Positions 17,200-24,568 of a DNA stretch of 38,922 nucleotides are shown piece by piece. The translations under genes were made by a program, and so were the position numbers. Origin of the DNA: an uncultured Bacteroidales bacterium (GTDB lineage: Bacteria > Bacteroidota > Bacteroidia > Bacteroidales > Bacteroidaceae); assembly GCA_937916465.1 (NCBI GenBank), contig CALFTK010000041.1, positions 1-38,922 of the forward strand. Reading direction: 5' to 3'. The stretch's first letter is position 1; each line of letters starts with the position of its first letter. Below the pieces are notes generated by a model. It did no database searches, was not told where the DNA came from, and worked only from the letters and a program-made list of their open reading frames with translations.

Positions 17200-17380
17200 G
17201 CCGCGTCGGGCTAGATCGGGAGACTCATCAAATAATTTAGAGGACCGAGGTATAGCTTCTGCTTCCAATGGCGGGCCACGCTCCGAAAGGAGTAACCTTG
17301 AGTCGGTGGATTACAAAGGAACAGAGCACTCAAATCTTGTACTTAGGAGTTCTCATCACATCACCGATGCGGTTTTTTTT
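17200..17380 (+). ncRNA. Bacteroidales-1 / 6S-like RNA
   Basis: A free-standing RNA of about 180 bases with its own promoter and terminator. Its ends CCGCGTCGG (17201-17209) and CCGATGCGG (17364-17372) close a stem followed by eight Ts. Inward, GAGACTC (17220-17226) pairs with GAGTTCTC (17347-17354, one bulge), then comes a large internal loop, then ACCGAGGT (17244-17251) pairs with ACCT and CGGT (17295-17307), capped by CTCC-GAAA-GGAG (17281-17292). Rod shape, size and central loop resemble 6S RNA, which binds RNA polymerase. The location directly after rplT, a Bacteroidetes promoter and a terminal hairpin are what is described for the Bacteroidales-1 RNA motif. The 6S equivalence is from memory of the literature, not tested here. 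Confidence 0.75.
17364..17380 (+). terminator. 3' terminator of the structured RNA
   Basis: The 3' strand of the closing stem (CCGATGCGG) runs straight into TTTTTTTT at 17373-17380. The closing stem may itself act as terminator hairpin. The xylanase gene begins 30 bases later. Confidence 0.65.
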
Positions 17381-17410
17381 ATTGATAGTATTAACCAAAA
17401 ATAATTGCGT

Positions 17411-19159
17411 ATGAAGAGACTGCTACTAATTGTTGTATCGCTACTTACTTTCTCATTTACCTTTGCTGCAGAAAAAAAGAAGAAGATAGAAGATTTCGAT
17501 AAGATTGAAATAGGAACTACCTTCAAAATGTATAATTCCAATGGTGTGGAATTAGATCCATCTGTGGCTTCGGCAACCGTAATTAAAGACCCTAATTACG
17601 AATATGGAAATGTACTTCACGTAAAGGTGGGTAATGTAAAATCGTATGTTGAAATAGAGATGCCTGATAATCTTACAGCAAGTCAGGCTTCATCTAAATA
17701 CGAGAAACTTAAATTCCTTATTTTTAGGCCGGAGGGGCAGCCGGATAGATTTCAAGGAGAGTTTTCATTGTGGTTTGGTAGCGCACAATCTACCACTACA
17801 GCGTTTGCAAGTATCAATGCTCCTGTAGGTAAAGAGGCTAACTTAACATATGATATTAAAAAAGTCAATGGCTATGGCAAAACAATAAGGTTTGGTTTCT
17901 CTGTTAAGAATGTTGAGTTCTATTTAGATGATATCTATTTCTTATATACAGATTATGGTTATGACTACACTGATCCATTGCAGACAGCACGTTATCATGC
18001 TGATTTGATTGGCAAGAATTTAGGTGTATGCGTAAGTCCGAATCAGTTGAGTGAAACTTCCAGAGAGGGCCAGACTATCTATAGAAACTTCAATATGGTA
18101 GTTGGAGAAAACGCTATGAAGTTTGATGCCACCGAGCCACGCCGAGGCCAGTTTAACTATAGCGGAGGTGACCAAATTGTGAACTTTGCTTTGAAACACG
18201 ATATGGAGGTCCGTGGTCACACATTGGCATGGCACTCACAGACATCTCAGTGGGTACATGATGGCAACTATAGTAAGAAGGAAATGTTGGCTATTCTAAA
18301 GAATCATATATTCAATGTTGTTGGTCATTGGAAGGGTAAGATTACCGAATGGGATGTTGTGAACGAAGTTATGGCAGAAAACCAGGGCAGAGGTGTAGGA
18401 CAGGGCTATCAATTGCGCGGTAAGGCTTCCGGTCAGGAATCTGTATGGTATGACAGATGCGGTGAAGAGTTTATAGATTCTGCATTTGTTTGGGCACATC
18501 AGGCCGATCCGGATGCTATCCTCTATATAAATGACTATAATATAGGCCATTGGGATAACCATTATGAAAGTGGTAAAACTCATGCTATATATAATTTGGC
18601 AAAACGTCTGAAAGAGGATGGTATTCCTATTCATGGTGTTGGTATGCAGATGCATACTTCAATAGGAGGTTTGAATGTAGCTTCAATAGAAAGGACAGTC
18701 AGAGAATTTGAGAAGATAGGTTTGAAATGTATTATAACTGAATTGGATATGGCAGGAAGTAATCCAAGTGGTACATTGGAACAGGGGACACAGGCTACAA
18801 AATATGCAGGTCTTGCAGATATTATTTGTCGTTACGAAAATGCTCCTACAATGGTAGTTTGGGGCATAGCAGATAACAGATCATGGCTTGAAAATTCAGA
18901 ACAGACAAAGCCTCTGCTTTTCGATCCAACATTTGCAGCTAAGAAGTCATATCTGAAAGTGGTTGACACATTTGAAAAGTATGCAATAGCTGCGGGCGTA
19001 GATAGTGAAATTGAAGAAGATATGGAACCTGCGTCAAAGTATGTTGATGTATATAACCTAATGGGACAGAAGGTTGCATCGCAGATGCTTCGCGAAGATG
19101 TGGAAACATTGCCGGCAGGATTATACATAATTGATGGAAAGAAGATATATGTAAAGTAG
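17411..19159 (+). CDS. Secreted GH10 endo-1,4-beta-xylanase
   Basis: A 582-residue exported enzyme that cuts the xylan backbone. After the signal peptide (MKRLLLIVVSLLTFSFTFAA), residues 35-182 form a beta-sandwich-like region that may bind carbohydrate. The GH10 barrel (about 190-500) has GHTLAWHSQTSQW, the acid/base in DVVNEVM (E319) and the nucleophile in IITELDMAG (E444). The last 45 residues (VYNLMGQKVAS ... LPAGLYIIDGKKIYVK) resemble type IX secretion-type C-terminal domains, suggesting surface display or release. I chose ATG 17411 over a TTG two codons earlier. No clear promoter lies between the upstream RNA terminator and the start. Confidence 0.94.
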   Translation: MKRLLLIVVSLLTFSFTFAAEKKKKIEDFDKIEIGTTFKMYNSNGVELDPSVASATVIKDPNYEYGNVLHVKVGNVKSYVEIEMPDNLTASQASSKYEKLKFLIFRPEGQPDRFQGEFSLWFGSAQSTTTAFASINAPVGKEANLTYDIKKVNGYGKTIRFGFSVKNVEFYLDDIYFLYTDYGYDYTDPLQTARYHADLIGKNLGVCVSPNQLSETSREGQTIYRNFNMVVGENAMKFDATEPRRGQFNYSGGDQIVNFALKHDMEVRGHTLAWHSQTSQWVHDGNYSKKEMLAILKNHIFNVVGHWKGKITEWDVVNEVMAENQGRGVGQGYQLRGKASGQESVWYDRCGEEFIDSAFVWAHQADPDAILYINDYNIGHWDNHYESGKTHAIYNLAKRLKEDGIPIHGVGMQMHTSIGGLNVASIERTVREFEKIGLKCIITELDMAGSNPSGTLEQGTQATKYAGLADIICRYENAPTMVVWGIADNRSWLENSEQTKPLLFDPTFAAKKSYLKVVDTFEKYAIAAGVDSEIEEDMEPASKYVDVYNLMGQKVASQMLREDVETLPAGLYIIDGKKIYVK

Positions 19160-19184
19160 GTTCTCTAACCTTTTAAATGATATG

Positions 19185-19216
19185 AACCCCAAAAGTCAGA
19201 CAAGACTTTTGGGGTT
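19185..19216 (+). terminator. Terminator between xylanase and mltG
   Basis: AACCCCAAAAGTC and GACTTTTGGGGTT form a perfect 13-bp stem with a 6-base loop, followed by a moderately T-rich run. It lies between converging genes and probably ends the xylanase transcript. Confidence 0.8.
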
Positions 19217-19261
19217 GTATTTATATCTCAAATTGGCAAAATAATCATATTGTTCTTAGGC

Positions 19262-20281
19262 TTACCTTCTTGATAGCGCCCGCTGGTAGCGTGCTGCATT
19301 TAGGTTGTGGGCTGAAAGGTTTGTGGCAAAATTATGATAACCTGAAAAATCCTCTTTTGCGCACATATACAGATAGTTGTGCTTGCTGTAATTGAGTACG
19401 GCATCTATTGATTTAATGTTTACAAATCTTATTGGAGCGGGTGGCAAACCTGCATATTTGTATGTGTTATATGGTGAATCTGTTTCAAGGTGTTTCTTTA
19501 GTACGCGTTTGGGGCGTTCGCCGCCTAATGCGTAAATGACTGTCGGGTCGGCTTGTAATAACATACCTCTTTTCAGACGGTTTATATAGAGGCCTGCAAC
19601 AATGGGTAGTTCGTCATTTTTAGCAGTCTCTTCTTCAATAATTGAAGCAAGTGTCATAACCTCTTCAGGAGACAATCCAATCTTTGCAGCCTTTTCCTTT
19701 CTGCTCTCGTTCCAAAAGGCATCTCTTTCTTTTATTATTCTCTCAATAAAACCATCTATAGAGACATTCCAATAGAATTCATATGTGTTTGGTATGATTA
19801 AGTAAAAAACATTGTCTTTATCAAAACCTTTACTTTTCAAATAGTCCATGTCATTTAATTTGCTTGCTATAGTTGCAGAATCAAGCATTAGTTGCGATGA
19901 AATAGAAGCCGCAATCTGTTCTGTAGTCCTGGTGCTGTTTATTATAACCTTTACCGGTGTTTGAATACCTGCATTCAATATGTCTGCAATGTTTTTTGCA
20001 CTATATCCTTTTTTTATAATGAAATGTCCTGAATGTCTGTGTAAATCATATTTCTTTAATTTCATTATCCATTTCAAACCTTTTAAATTAGCGTTTCTGT
20101 CATTAGATTGTATTATCTCAATAATATCTTCCGAACTATTTTCCATAGTGACATAGATACTGAAATCATCACTTTGGATTTGTGGTGATACTATTGTTTT
20201 GAAACAACGAAGGGAAAACGTTATGAGTAGAATGGATATAAGAATTATGCTCCAAGTGGTAAATGTCTTTGTTGAATTCAT
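19262..20281 (-). CDS. mltG: Endolytic murein transglycosylase MltG (YceG family)
   Basis: A 339-residue inner-membrane enzyme that cuts nascent glycan strands and is thought to set their length. One N-terminal transmembrane helix (TWSIILISILLITFSL) precedes a LysM-like region and the YceG domain with the catalytic Glu motif LASIIEEETAKNDE, then LPIVAGLYINRL and LLQADPTVIYALG. An in-frame ATG at 20314 lies upstream of the predicted transcription start, because the -7 box TATTTTTG is at 20309-20302, so the ATG at 20281 is preferred. Confidence 0.93.
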   Translation of the reverse strand: MNSTKTFTTWSIILISILLITFSLRCFKTIVSPQIQSDDFSIYVTMENSSEDIIEIIQSNDRNANLKGLKWIMKLKKYDLHRHSGHFIIKKGYSAKNIADILNAGIQTPVKVIINSTRTTEQIAASISSQLMLDSATIASKLNDMDYLKSKGFDKDNVFYLIIPNTYEFYWNVSIDGFIERIIKERDAFWNESRKEKAAKIGLSPEEVMTLASIIEEETAKNDELPIVAGLYINRLKRGMLLQADPTVIYALGGERPKRVLKKHLETDSPYNTYKYAGLPPAPIRFVNIKSIDAVLNYSKHNYLYMCAKEDFSGYHNFATNLSAHNLNAARYQRALSRR

Positions 20282-20301
20282 TTTTTTTCTGTATTTTTTT
20301 G

Positions 20302-20309
20302 CAAAAATA
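20302..20309 (-). promoter_or_regulatory. -7 box of mltG
   Basis: TATTTTTG on the minus strand matches TAnnTTTG and lies 20 bases before the preferred ATG. It is only 13 bases from the opposing box of the FAS1 gene. Confidence 0.6.
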
Positions 20310-20322
20310 GACATTAATAAGT

Positions 20323-20330
20323 TATTTTTG
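20323..20330 (+). promoter_or_regulatory. -7 box of FAS1 lipoprotein gene
   Basis: TATTTTTG on the plus strand, with a TTTG at 20298-20301 as possible -33 element (21-base spacer) that abuts the mltG box. The two divergent promoters therefore interlock. Confidence 0.6.
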
Positions 20331-20362
20331 TACGTTTTTTGGAATGTTATTATTCAACGAGT

Positions 20363-22309
20363 ATGAAAATATTATTAATTGTAAAAAGATTCTGTTTAGG
20401 CCTATTTGTACTGTTAGGCTTAATTAGTTGTGTAGATAGCTTAAATCCTGCTACTTATTACACTTTTAAGGATGATACAGTTGCAAGTTATCTGGAAAAA
20501 AATGAAGAAGATTTCAGTTCTTTCATTGAGGTCCTGAAAAGAGCAAAAGTGTGGGGTGAAATGCGCACTTATGGTGAATATACCTGTTTTGCACCTACAA
20601 ATGAGGCTTTTGAGATTTTCCTCCAAGAAAATAATTTGACATCGCTTGATGAATTAACAGATCTGGAGTGTGATACAATTGCTCAAACTCACCTTTTGAA
20701 TCAGGCATATTTTACTACCGATTTGGTGGAAGGCTCATTTCCAAGTCCTAACAGATTGGATAGATATCTTACTTTCTCATGCGATTCAGATACATTGGAT
20801 AATAACAAACTGTTCTATAGAGTAAATAAAACTGCAAGATTATTGCAGCGTGATGATACTGTGCAGAATGGTGTTATGCAGATAGTAGATAGAGTTATTG
20901 AACCCAGTACATTATCTCTTCCTTATCTAATGAAGTCTGATACAGCAGTCTCAATTTTCTACGAAGCATTGGTCCTGACCAGAATGTGTGATTCATTGGA
21001 AGATTATACTGATGAAAATTATCGTACACCCGGTGGCGATTCATGTACCACAGGTGTACCATATCATACAGGACAGGAGAACGAATTTGCAATTTTCACC
21101 GAAAAGAGATATTTCAAATATAGCGCATTTGTTGAACCTAACAGTGTATATAGAGCTGCCGGAATAAATAGTCTTGATGATTTGATTGAGTATGCAAAAA
21201 AAGTATATGATGAATCTTATCCTAATGATGCTGGAAAGTATGATGATGATTTTACTAATCGTAGAAATCCTTTGAATAGATTTGTTTCATATCATCTGCT
21301 GGAATTCTATGGTACATATAACACCTGGAATGTAACGGACGAAGTTATTGTTCCTAATTTTGTAAGAACAGAATGGGATATAGAGGATTTCTTTGAAACC
21401 ATGATGCCACATTCATTCTTGCGTATATGTACTCCGGAACGCGCAAATCCTAATGGTATATATATAAACCGTAAAGGAACACCAAAGAATCCTCCAAAGA
21501 ATGGTTCTATTGAAAGAGGTGTAAGAATGTTGGCTCCTTCTGAAATATCTGTTCAGCAAGATGCTTTGAATGGTATATATCACTATATAGATGGTATTTT
21601 AACTTATAGTCACGAAGTGCGTACTAACGTGTTGAATACTCGTATCCGTTATGACTGTACAACCATGTCTCCGGACTTTGTAAATAGTGGCGGTCGTGGT
21701 AAACCGGGTGAAACTAACTGTACCGGAATGATAAATGGTTTTACTAAATGGTGGAAGTTCTCACCTGAAACGTTATTGTCAATAAGAAACAGACATCAGT
21801 GGTTCTGGAGTTATCAGGGTGATGAGGTTATTCTTCAAGGTATCTATGATGCTACAGTAAAATTACCACCAGTACCATTCGATGGAACTTACGAAATCCG
21901 TATAGGTTATCCTGTTATGGCATCGCGTGGTGTAATTCAGGCATATTATAATGGTGAGCCGACAGATATTCCAACCGATTTACGAGTTAGTGGACCGGAT
22001 CCGCGAGTAGGATGGGAACCTGATGAAGGTAAAACTCCGGAGCAGATTCGTTTGCTTGATAAATCAATGCGAAATAGAGGCTATATGAAGGCTCCTGCAA
22101 GCTATCATCCCGGTGATGGAGCATCATTTAGAACTAAAGATTCTATGTTGCGCAGAATCATAACTACTCAGTATATATCGGCAGAAAGCGATAACTATCT
22201 GCGAGTAAGACAAATTTTGGATAATGATAATGCCGAAATGGTATATGACTATTTGGAGATTGTGCCAAAGGATGTATATGCCAGCGATGAAGGAGAAGAT
22301 ATTTATTAA
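20363..22309 (+). CDS. Fasciclin (FAS1)-domain lipoprotein
   Basis: A 648-residue lipoprotein (lipobox LLGLISC, Cys near 23). Residues about 35-190 form a FAS1 domain (TVASYLEKNEEDFSSFIEVL, YTCFAPTNEAFEIFL, NGVMQIVDRVIEPS), and a second FAS1-like region follows at about 240-415 (LNGIYHYIDGIL near its end). The C-terminal third is unassigned. Such proteins are adhesion- or carbohydrate-associated surface proteins in Bacteroidetes. The start at 20363 gives the lipoprotein signal; an ATG at 20339 would sit almost on the transcription start. The GH51 gene begins 26 bases later, so the two probably form an operon. Confidence 0.83.
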   Translation: MKILLIVKRFCLGLFVLLGLISCVDSLNPATYYTFKDDTVASYLEKNEEDFSSFIEVLKRAKVWGEMRTYGEYTCFAPTNEAFEIFLQENNLTSLDELTDLECDTIAQTHLLNQAYFTTDLVEGSFPSPNRLDRYLTFSCDSDTLDNNKLFYRVNKTARLLQRDDTVQNGVMQIVDRVIEPSTLSLPYLMKSDTAVSIFYEALVLTRMCDSLEDYTDENYRTPGGDSCTTGVPYHTGQENEFAIFTEKRYFKYSAFVEPNSVYRAAGINSLDDLIEYAKKVYDESYPNDAGKYDDDFTNRRNPLNRFVSYHLLEFYGTYNTWNVTDEVIVPNFVRTEWDIEDFFETMMPHSFLRICTPERANPNGIYINRKGTPKNPPKNGSIERGVRMLAPSEISVQQDALNGIYHYIDGILTYSHEVRTNVLNTRIRYDCTTMSPDFVNSGGRGKPGETNCTGMINGFTKWWKFSPETLLSIRNRHQWFWSYQGDEVILQGIYDATVKLPPVPFDGTYEIRIGYPVMASRGVIQAYYNGEPTDIPTDLRVSGPDPRVGWEPDEGKTPEQIRLLDKSMRNRGYMKAPASYHPGDGASFRTKDSMLRRIITTQYISAESDNYLRVRQILDNDNAEMVYDYLEIVPKDVYASDEGEDIY

Positions 22310-22335
22310 TAACCTATTAACTAATAACAGAAAAA

Positions 22336-23904
22336 ATGAAGAAATTAACAACATTATTGGCTCTGGCATTGACAATGTCGGTTAGTGCAAAAGACGAGAT
22401 TACAATTACAGTGCATGCGGACAAACCGGGTAGTGTAATTGATAAGAATATTTACGGTCAGTTCTCGGAACACCTTGGAACTTGTATTTATGGTGGACTT
22501 TGGGTAGGAGAAGATTCAGATATTCCTAATACACAGGGTTATCGTAACGATGTTCTTGAAGCATTGAAAGAACTTGAAGTTCCTGTAATGCGTTGGCCGG
22601 GCGGTTGCTTTGCCGATGAATATCACTGGATGGATGGTATTGGACCAAAGGAAAACAGACCACGTATGGTGAACAACAACTGGGGCGGTATAGTAGAAGA
22701 TAATAGCTTTGGTACTCACGAATTCTTGAATCTTTGCGAAATCTTAGGTTGCGAACCTTATATCAGCCTTAACGTAGGTAGTGGTTCTGTTCAGGAAGCT
22801 GCTCAGTGGATTGAATATATGAACGCTGCCGATGGTCCTATGGCAAAATTGCGTAAGCAGAATGGTCGTGAAAAACCATGGAAGGTTAAATATATAGGTA
22901 TTGGTAACGAAGCTTGGGGTTGCGGTGGTAACATGCTACCTGAATACTATTCAGACATCTTCCGCAGATACCAGACCTATTGCCGTGACTATAGCGGAAC
23001 ACGTATTTTTAAGATCGCCAGCGGTGCATCTGACTACGATTATGAATGGACAGAAGTTCTTATGAAGAAGGTTGGTTCTATGATGAACGCTGTATCTCTT
23101 CACTATTATACAGTTTCTGGTTGGGTAGGTAGCAAGGCTCCTGCTGTAGGTTTCTCTGAAGAAGAGTACTACTGGTGTTTAGGTAAGTGTCTCGGTATAG
23201 AACCTGTAATTCAGAAACACTTGGCTATTATGTCAGAATACGATCCTCAGAACCGTATTCCTCTGTTCGTTGACGAATGGGGAACATGGTGGGAACCAGA
23301 GCCGGGAACTCAGTTGTTCCAGCAGAACACAATGCGTGATGCTTTTGTAGCTTCATTGTCACTTGATGTATTCCACAAGTATGCTGACAGAATCAAAATG
23401 TGTAATATTGCTCAGGTAGCTAACGTACTTCAGGCTATGATTCTTACTAAGGAAGACAAAATGGTTCTTACTCCAACATATTACATCTTCAAAATGTATA
23501 AACCTCACATGGATGCAAAGTTTATTCCATTGGATATGGAGGGTGTTGATGTTAAGTTGGTACGCAACGAGCGTTATGAAGCTAACCCATCAGAGGGTGC
23601 CAACAGACCTTTGCCACTACTTAGTGCTACAGCTTCTAAGGATGAAGAAGGAAAACTGCATATTTCAATGTCAAACGTTAAGATTGACGAAGAAGAGACT
23701 GTTGTTCTGGATTTAAAGGGTATGAAGGCAAAGAGCATCAAGGCTACTATCCTTACATCAGAAAACAAAGATGACCACAATACATTTGAAAATCCTGATA
23801 ATGTTCAGTTGGTTGAATTCAAGGACTTTAAGATTGATAAAAAGACTGGCGCAGTTACAGTTAATATGCCTGCACTCAGCGTTGTGACTCTTGAAATTCT
23901 TTAA
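22336..23904 (+). CDS. Secreted GH51 alpha-L-arabinofuranosidase
   Basis: A 522-residue exported enzyme (signal MKKLTTLLALALTMSVSA) that removes arabinofuranose side chains from arabinoxylan or arabinan. The GH51 barrel carries RWPGGCFADEYHW, the acid/base in GIGNEAWGCGG (E192) and the nucleophile in FVDEWGTWW (E314). The C-terminal beta-sandwich (about 395-522) ends MPALSVVTLEIL, as in the family. It follows the FAS1 gene closely and is followed by a terminator hairpin. Confidence 0.95.
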   Translation: MKKLTTLLALALTMSVSAKDEITITVHADKPGSVIDKNIYGQFSEHLGTCIYGGLWVGEDSDIPNTQGYRNDVLEALKELEVPVMRWPGGCFADEYHWMDGIGPKENRPRMVNNNWGGIVEDNSFGTHEFLNLCEILGCEPYISLNVGSGSVQEAAQWIEYMNAADGPMAKLRKQNGREKPWKVKYIGIGNEAWGCGGNMLPEYYSDIFRRYQTYCRDYSGTRIFKIASGASDYDYEWTEVLMKKVGSMMNAVSLHYYTVSGWVGSKAPAVGFSEEEYYWCLGKCLGIEPVIQKHLAIMSEYDPQNRIPLFVDEWGTWWEPEPGTQLFQQNTMRDAFVASLSLDVFHKYADRIKMCNIAQVANVLQAMILTKEDKMVLTPTYYIFKMYKPHMDAKFIPLDMEGVDVKLVRNERYEANPSEGANRPLPLLSATASKDEEGKLHISMSNVKIDEEETVVLDLKGMKAKSIKATILTSENKDDHNTFENPDNVQLVEFKDFKIDKKTGAVTVNMPALSVVTLEIL

Positions 23905-23919
23905 TAATAAATGATTTAT

Positions 23920-23961
23920 AAACAAGGGCCTCAATAGAGCAATCTGTTGAGGTCTTGTTTT
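23920..23961 (+). terminator. Terminator after GH51 gene
   Basis: AAACAAG-GGCCTCAA pairs with TTGAGGTC-TTGTTTT (one bulge) around a 12-base loop, ending in a short T run. The next start codon, at 23963, comes immediately after, so the hairpin may attenuate rather than isolate the downstream gene. Confidence 0.7.
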
Positions 23962-23962
23962 A

Positions 23963-24439
23963 ATGGAAAATATGGAAACTGTACCTCAATTAAACGACCA
24001 TAATAAACAGGAATATCCACCAATGCATACTGCAGAACATATTTTGAATGCAACAATGGTGAAGATGTTTGGCTGTCCGCGTTCTAAGAATGCTCATATA
24101 GAGCGTAAGAAATCAAAGTGCGATTATATTTTGGATTCAGAGCCTACTGCAGAACAGATAGAGCTATTGGAAACAAAAGTCAATGAAATAATATCCATGC
24201 ATTTGGATGTGACTATAGATTATGTGTCTCATCAGGAAGCGGCATCTATTGTGGATTTGAGTAAGCTACCCGATAATGTGTCGGAAACGCTGCGTATTGT
24301 AAGAGTGGGGGATTATGATGCTTGCGCTTGTATAGGGACTCATGTGACAAATACCTCGGAAATTGGCCTGTTCAAAATCCTCACGCATAGCTTCAATGAT
24401 GGCATTTGGCGCGTAAGGTGGAGGGTCATTGAGCGGTAA
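23963..24439 (+). CDS. AlaX-type alanyl-tRNA editing protein (second additional domain)
   Basis: A 158-residue protein consisting of the SAD editing domain shared by AlaRS, ThrRS and free-standing AlaX proteins. The metal ligands are visible: HTAEH (H22, H26) and CACIGTHV (C123, H127). AlaX hydrolyses Ser or Gly wrongly attached to tRNA-Ala. Start may be this ATG or the one at 23972. The last codons and stop overlap by 8 bases the 3' end of tRNA-Gly on the other strand. No promoter is seen between the upstream hairpin and the start. Confidence 0.8.
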   Translation: MENMETVPQLNDHNKQEYPPMHTAEHILNATMVKMFGCPRSKNAHIERKKSKCDYILDSEPTAEQIELLETKVNEIISMHLDVTIDYVSHQEAASIVDLSKLPDNVSETLRIVRVGDYDACACIGTHVTNTSEIGLFKILTHSFNDGIWRVRWRVIER

Positions 24440-24504
24440 GCGGGGCTCGAACCCGTGACCTTCGGCTTGGGAAGCCAATGCTCTACCAACTGAGCTATTA
24501 CCGC
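24432..24504 (-). tRNA. tRNA-Gly (anticodon CCC)
   Basis: The 73-base minus-strand RNA has acceptor stem GCGGTAA/TTACCGC, D-arm AGCTCAGTTGGTAGAGC, anticodon loop TTCCCAA, T-arm GGGTTCGAGCCCC and discriminator T, as usual for tRNA-Gly. CCA is not encoded. It reads GGG codons. Its 3' end overlaps the editing-protein gene; a promoter lies at 24542-24535. Confidence 0.95.
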
Positions 24505-24510
24505 AGAAAT

Positions 24511-24544
24511 ATTACCTTTGCAAGGTTGATGTTGCAAAGGTAAT
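24511..24544. repeat. Perfect inverted repeat carrying promoter boxes on both strands
   Basis: ATTACCTTTGCAA (24511-24523) is repeated inverted as TTGCAAAGGTAAT (24532-24544) with an 8-base spacer. Each arm holds TACCTTTG. The minus-strand copy (24542-24535), with a possible TTG at 24567-24565, fits as promoter of tRNA-Gly; the plus-strand copy (24513-24520) points into the 3' end of the DUF4301 gene, giving antisense RNA if active. Confidence 0.65.
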
Positions 24545-24568
24545 ACTTTTTTTGTGACGTAAACCAAT

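Noticed and set aside
17114..17404. Open frame of 96 codons over the region after rplT
   Set aside because: It starts inside the rplT terminator and runs through the structured RNA; the promoter, stems and terminator explain the region, and the protein resembles nothing.
24266..24567. Minus-strand frames across tRNA-Gly and the editing gene
   Set aside because: They run through the tRNA and antisense to a clear coding gene; no family resemblance.
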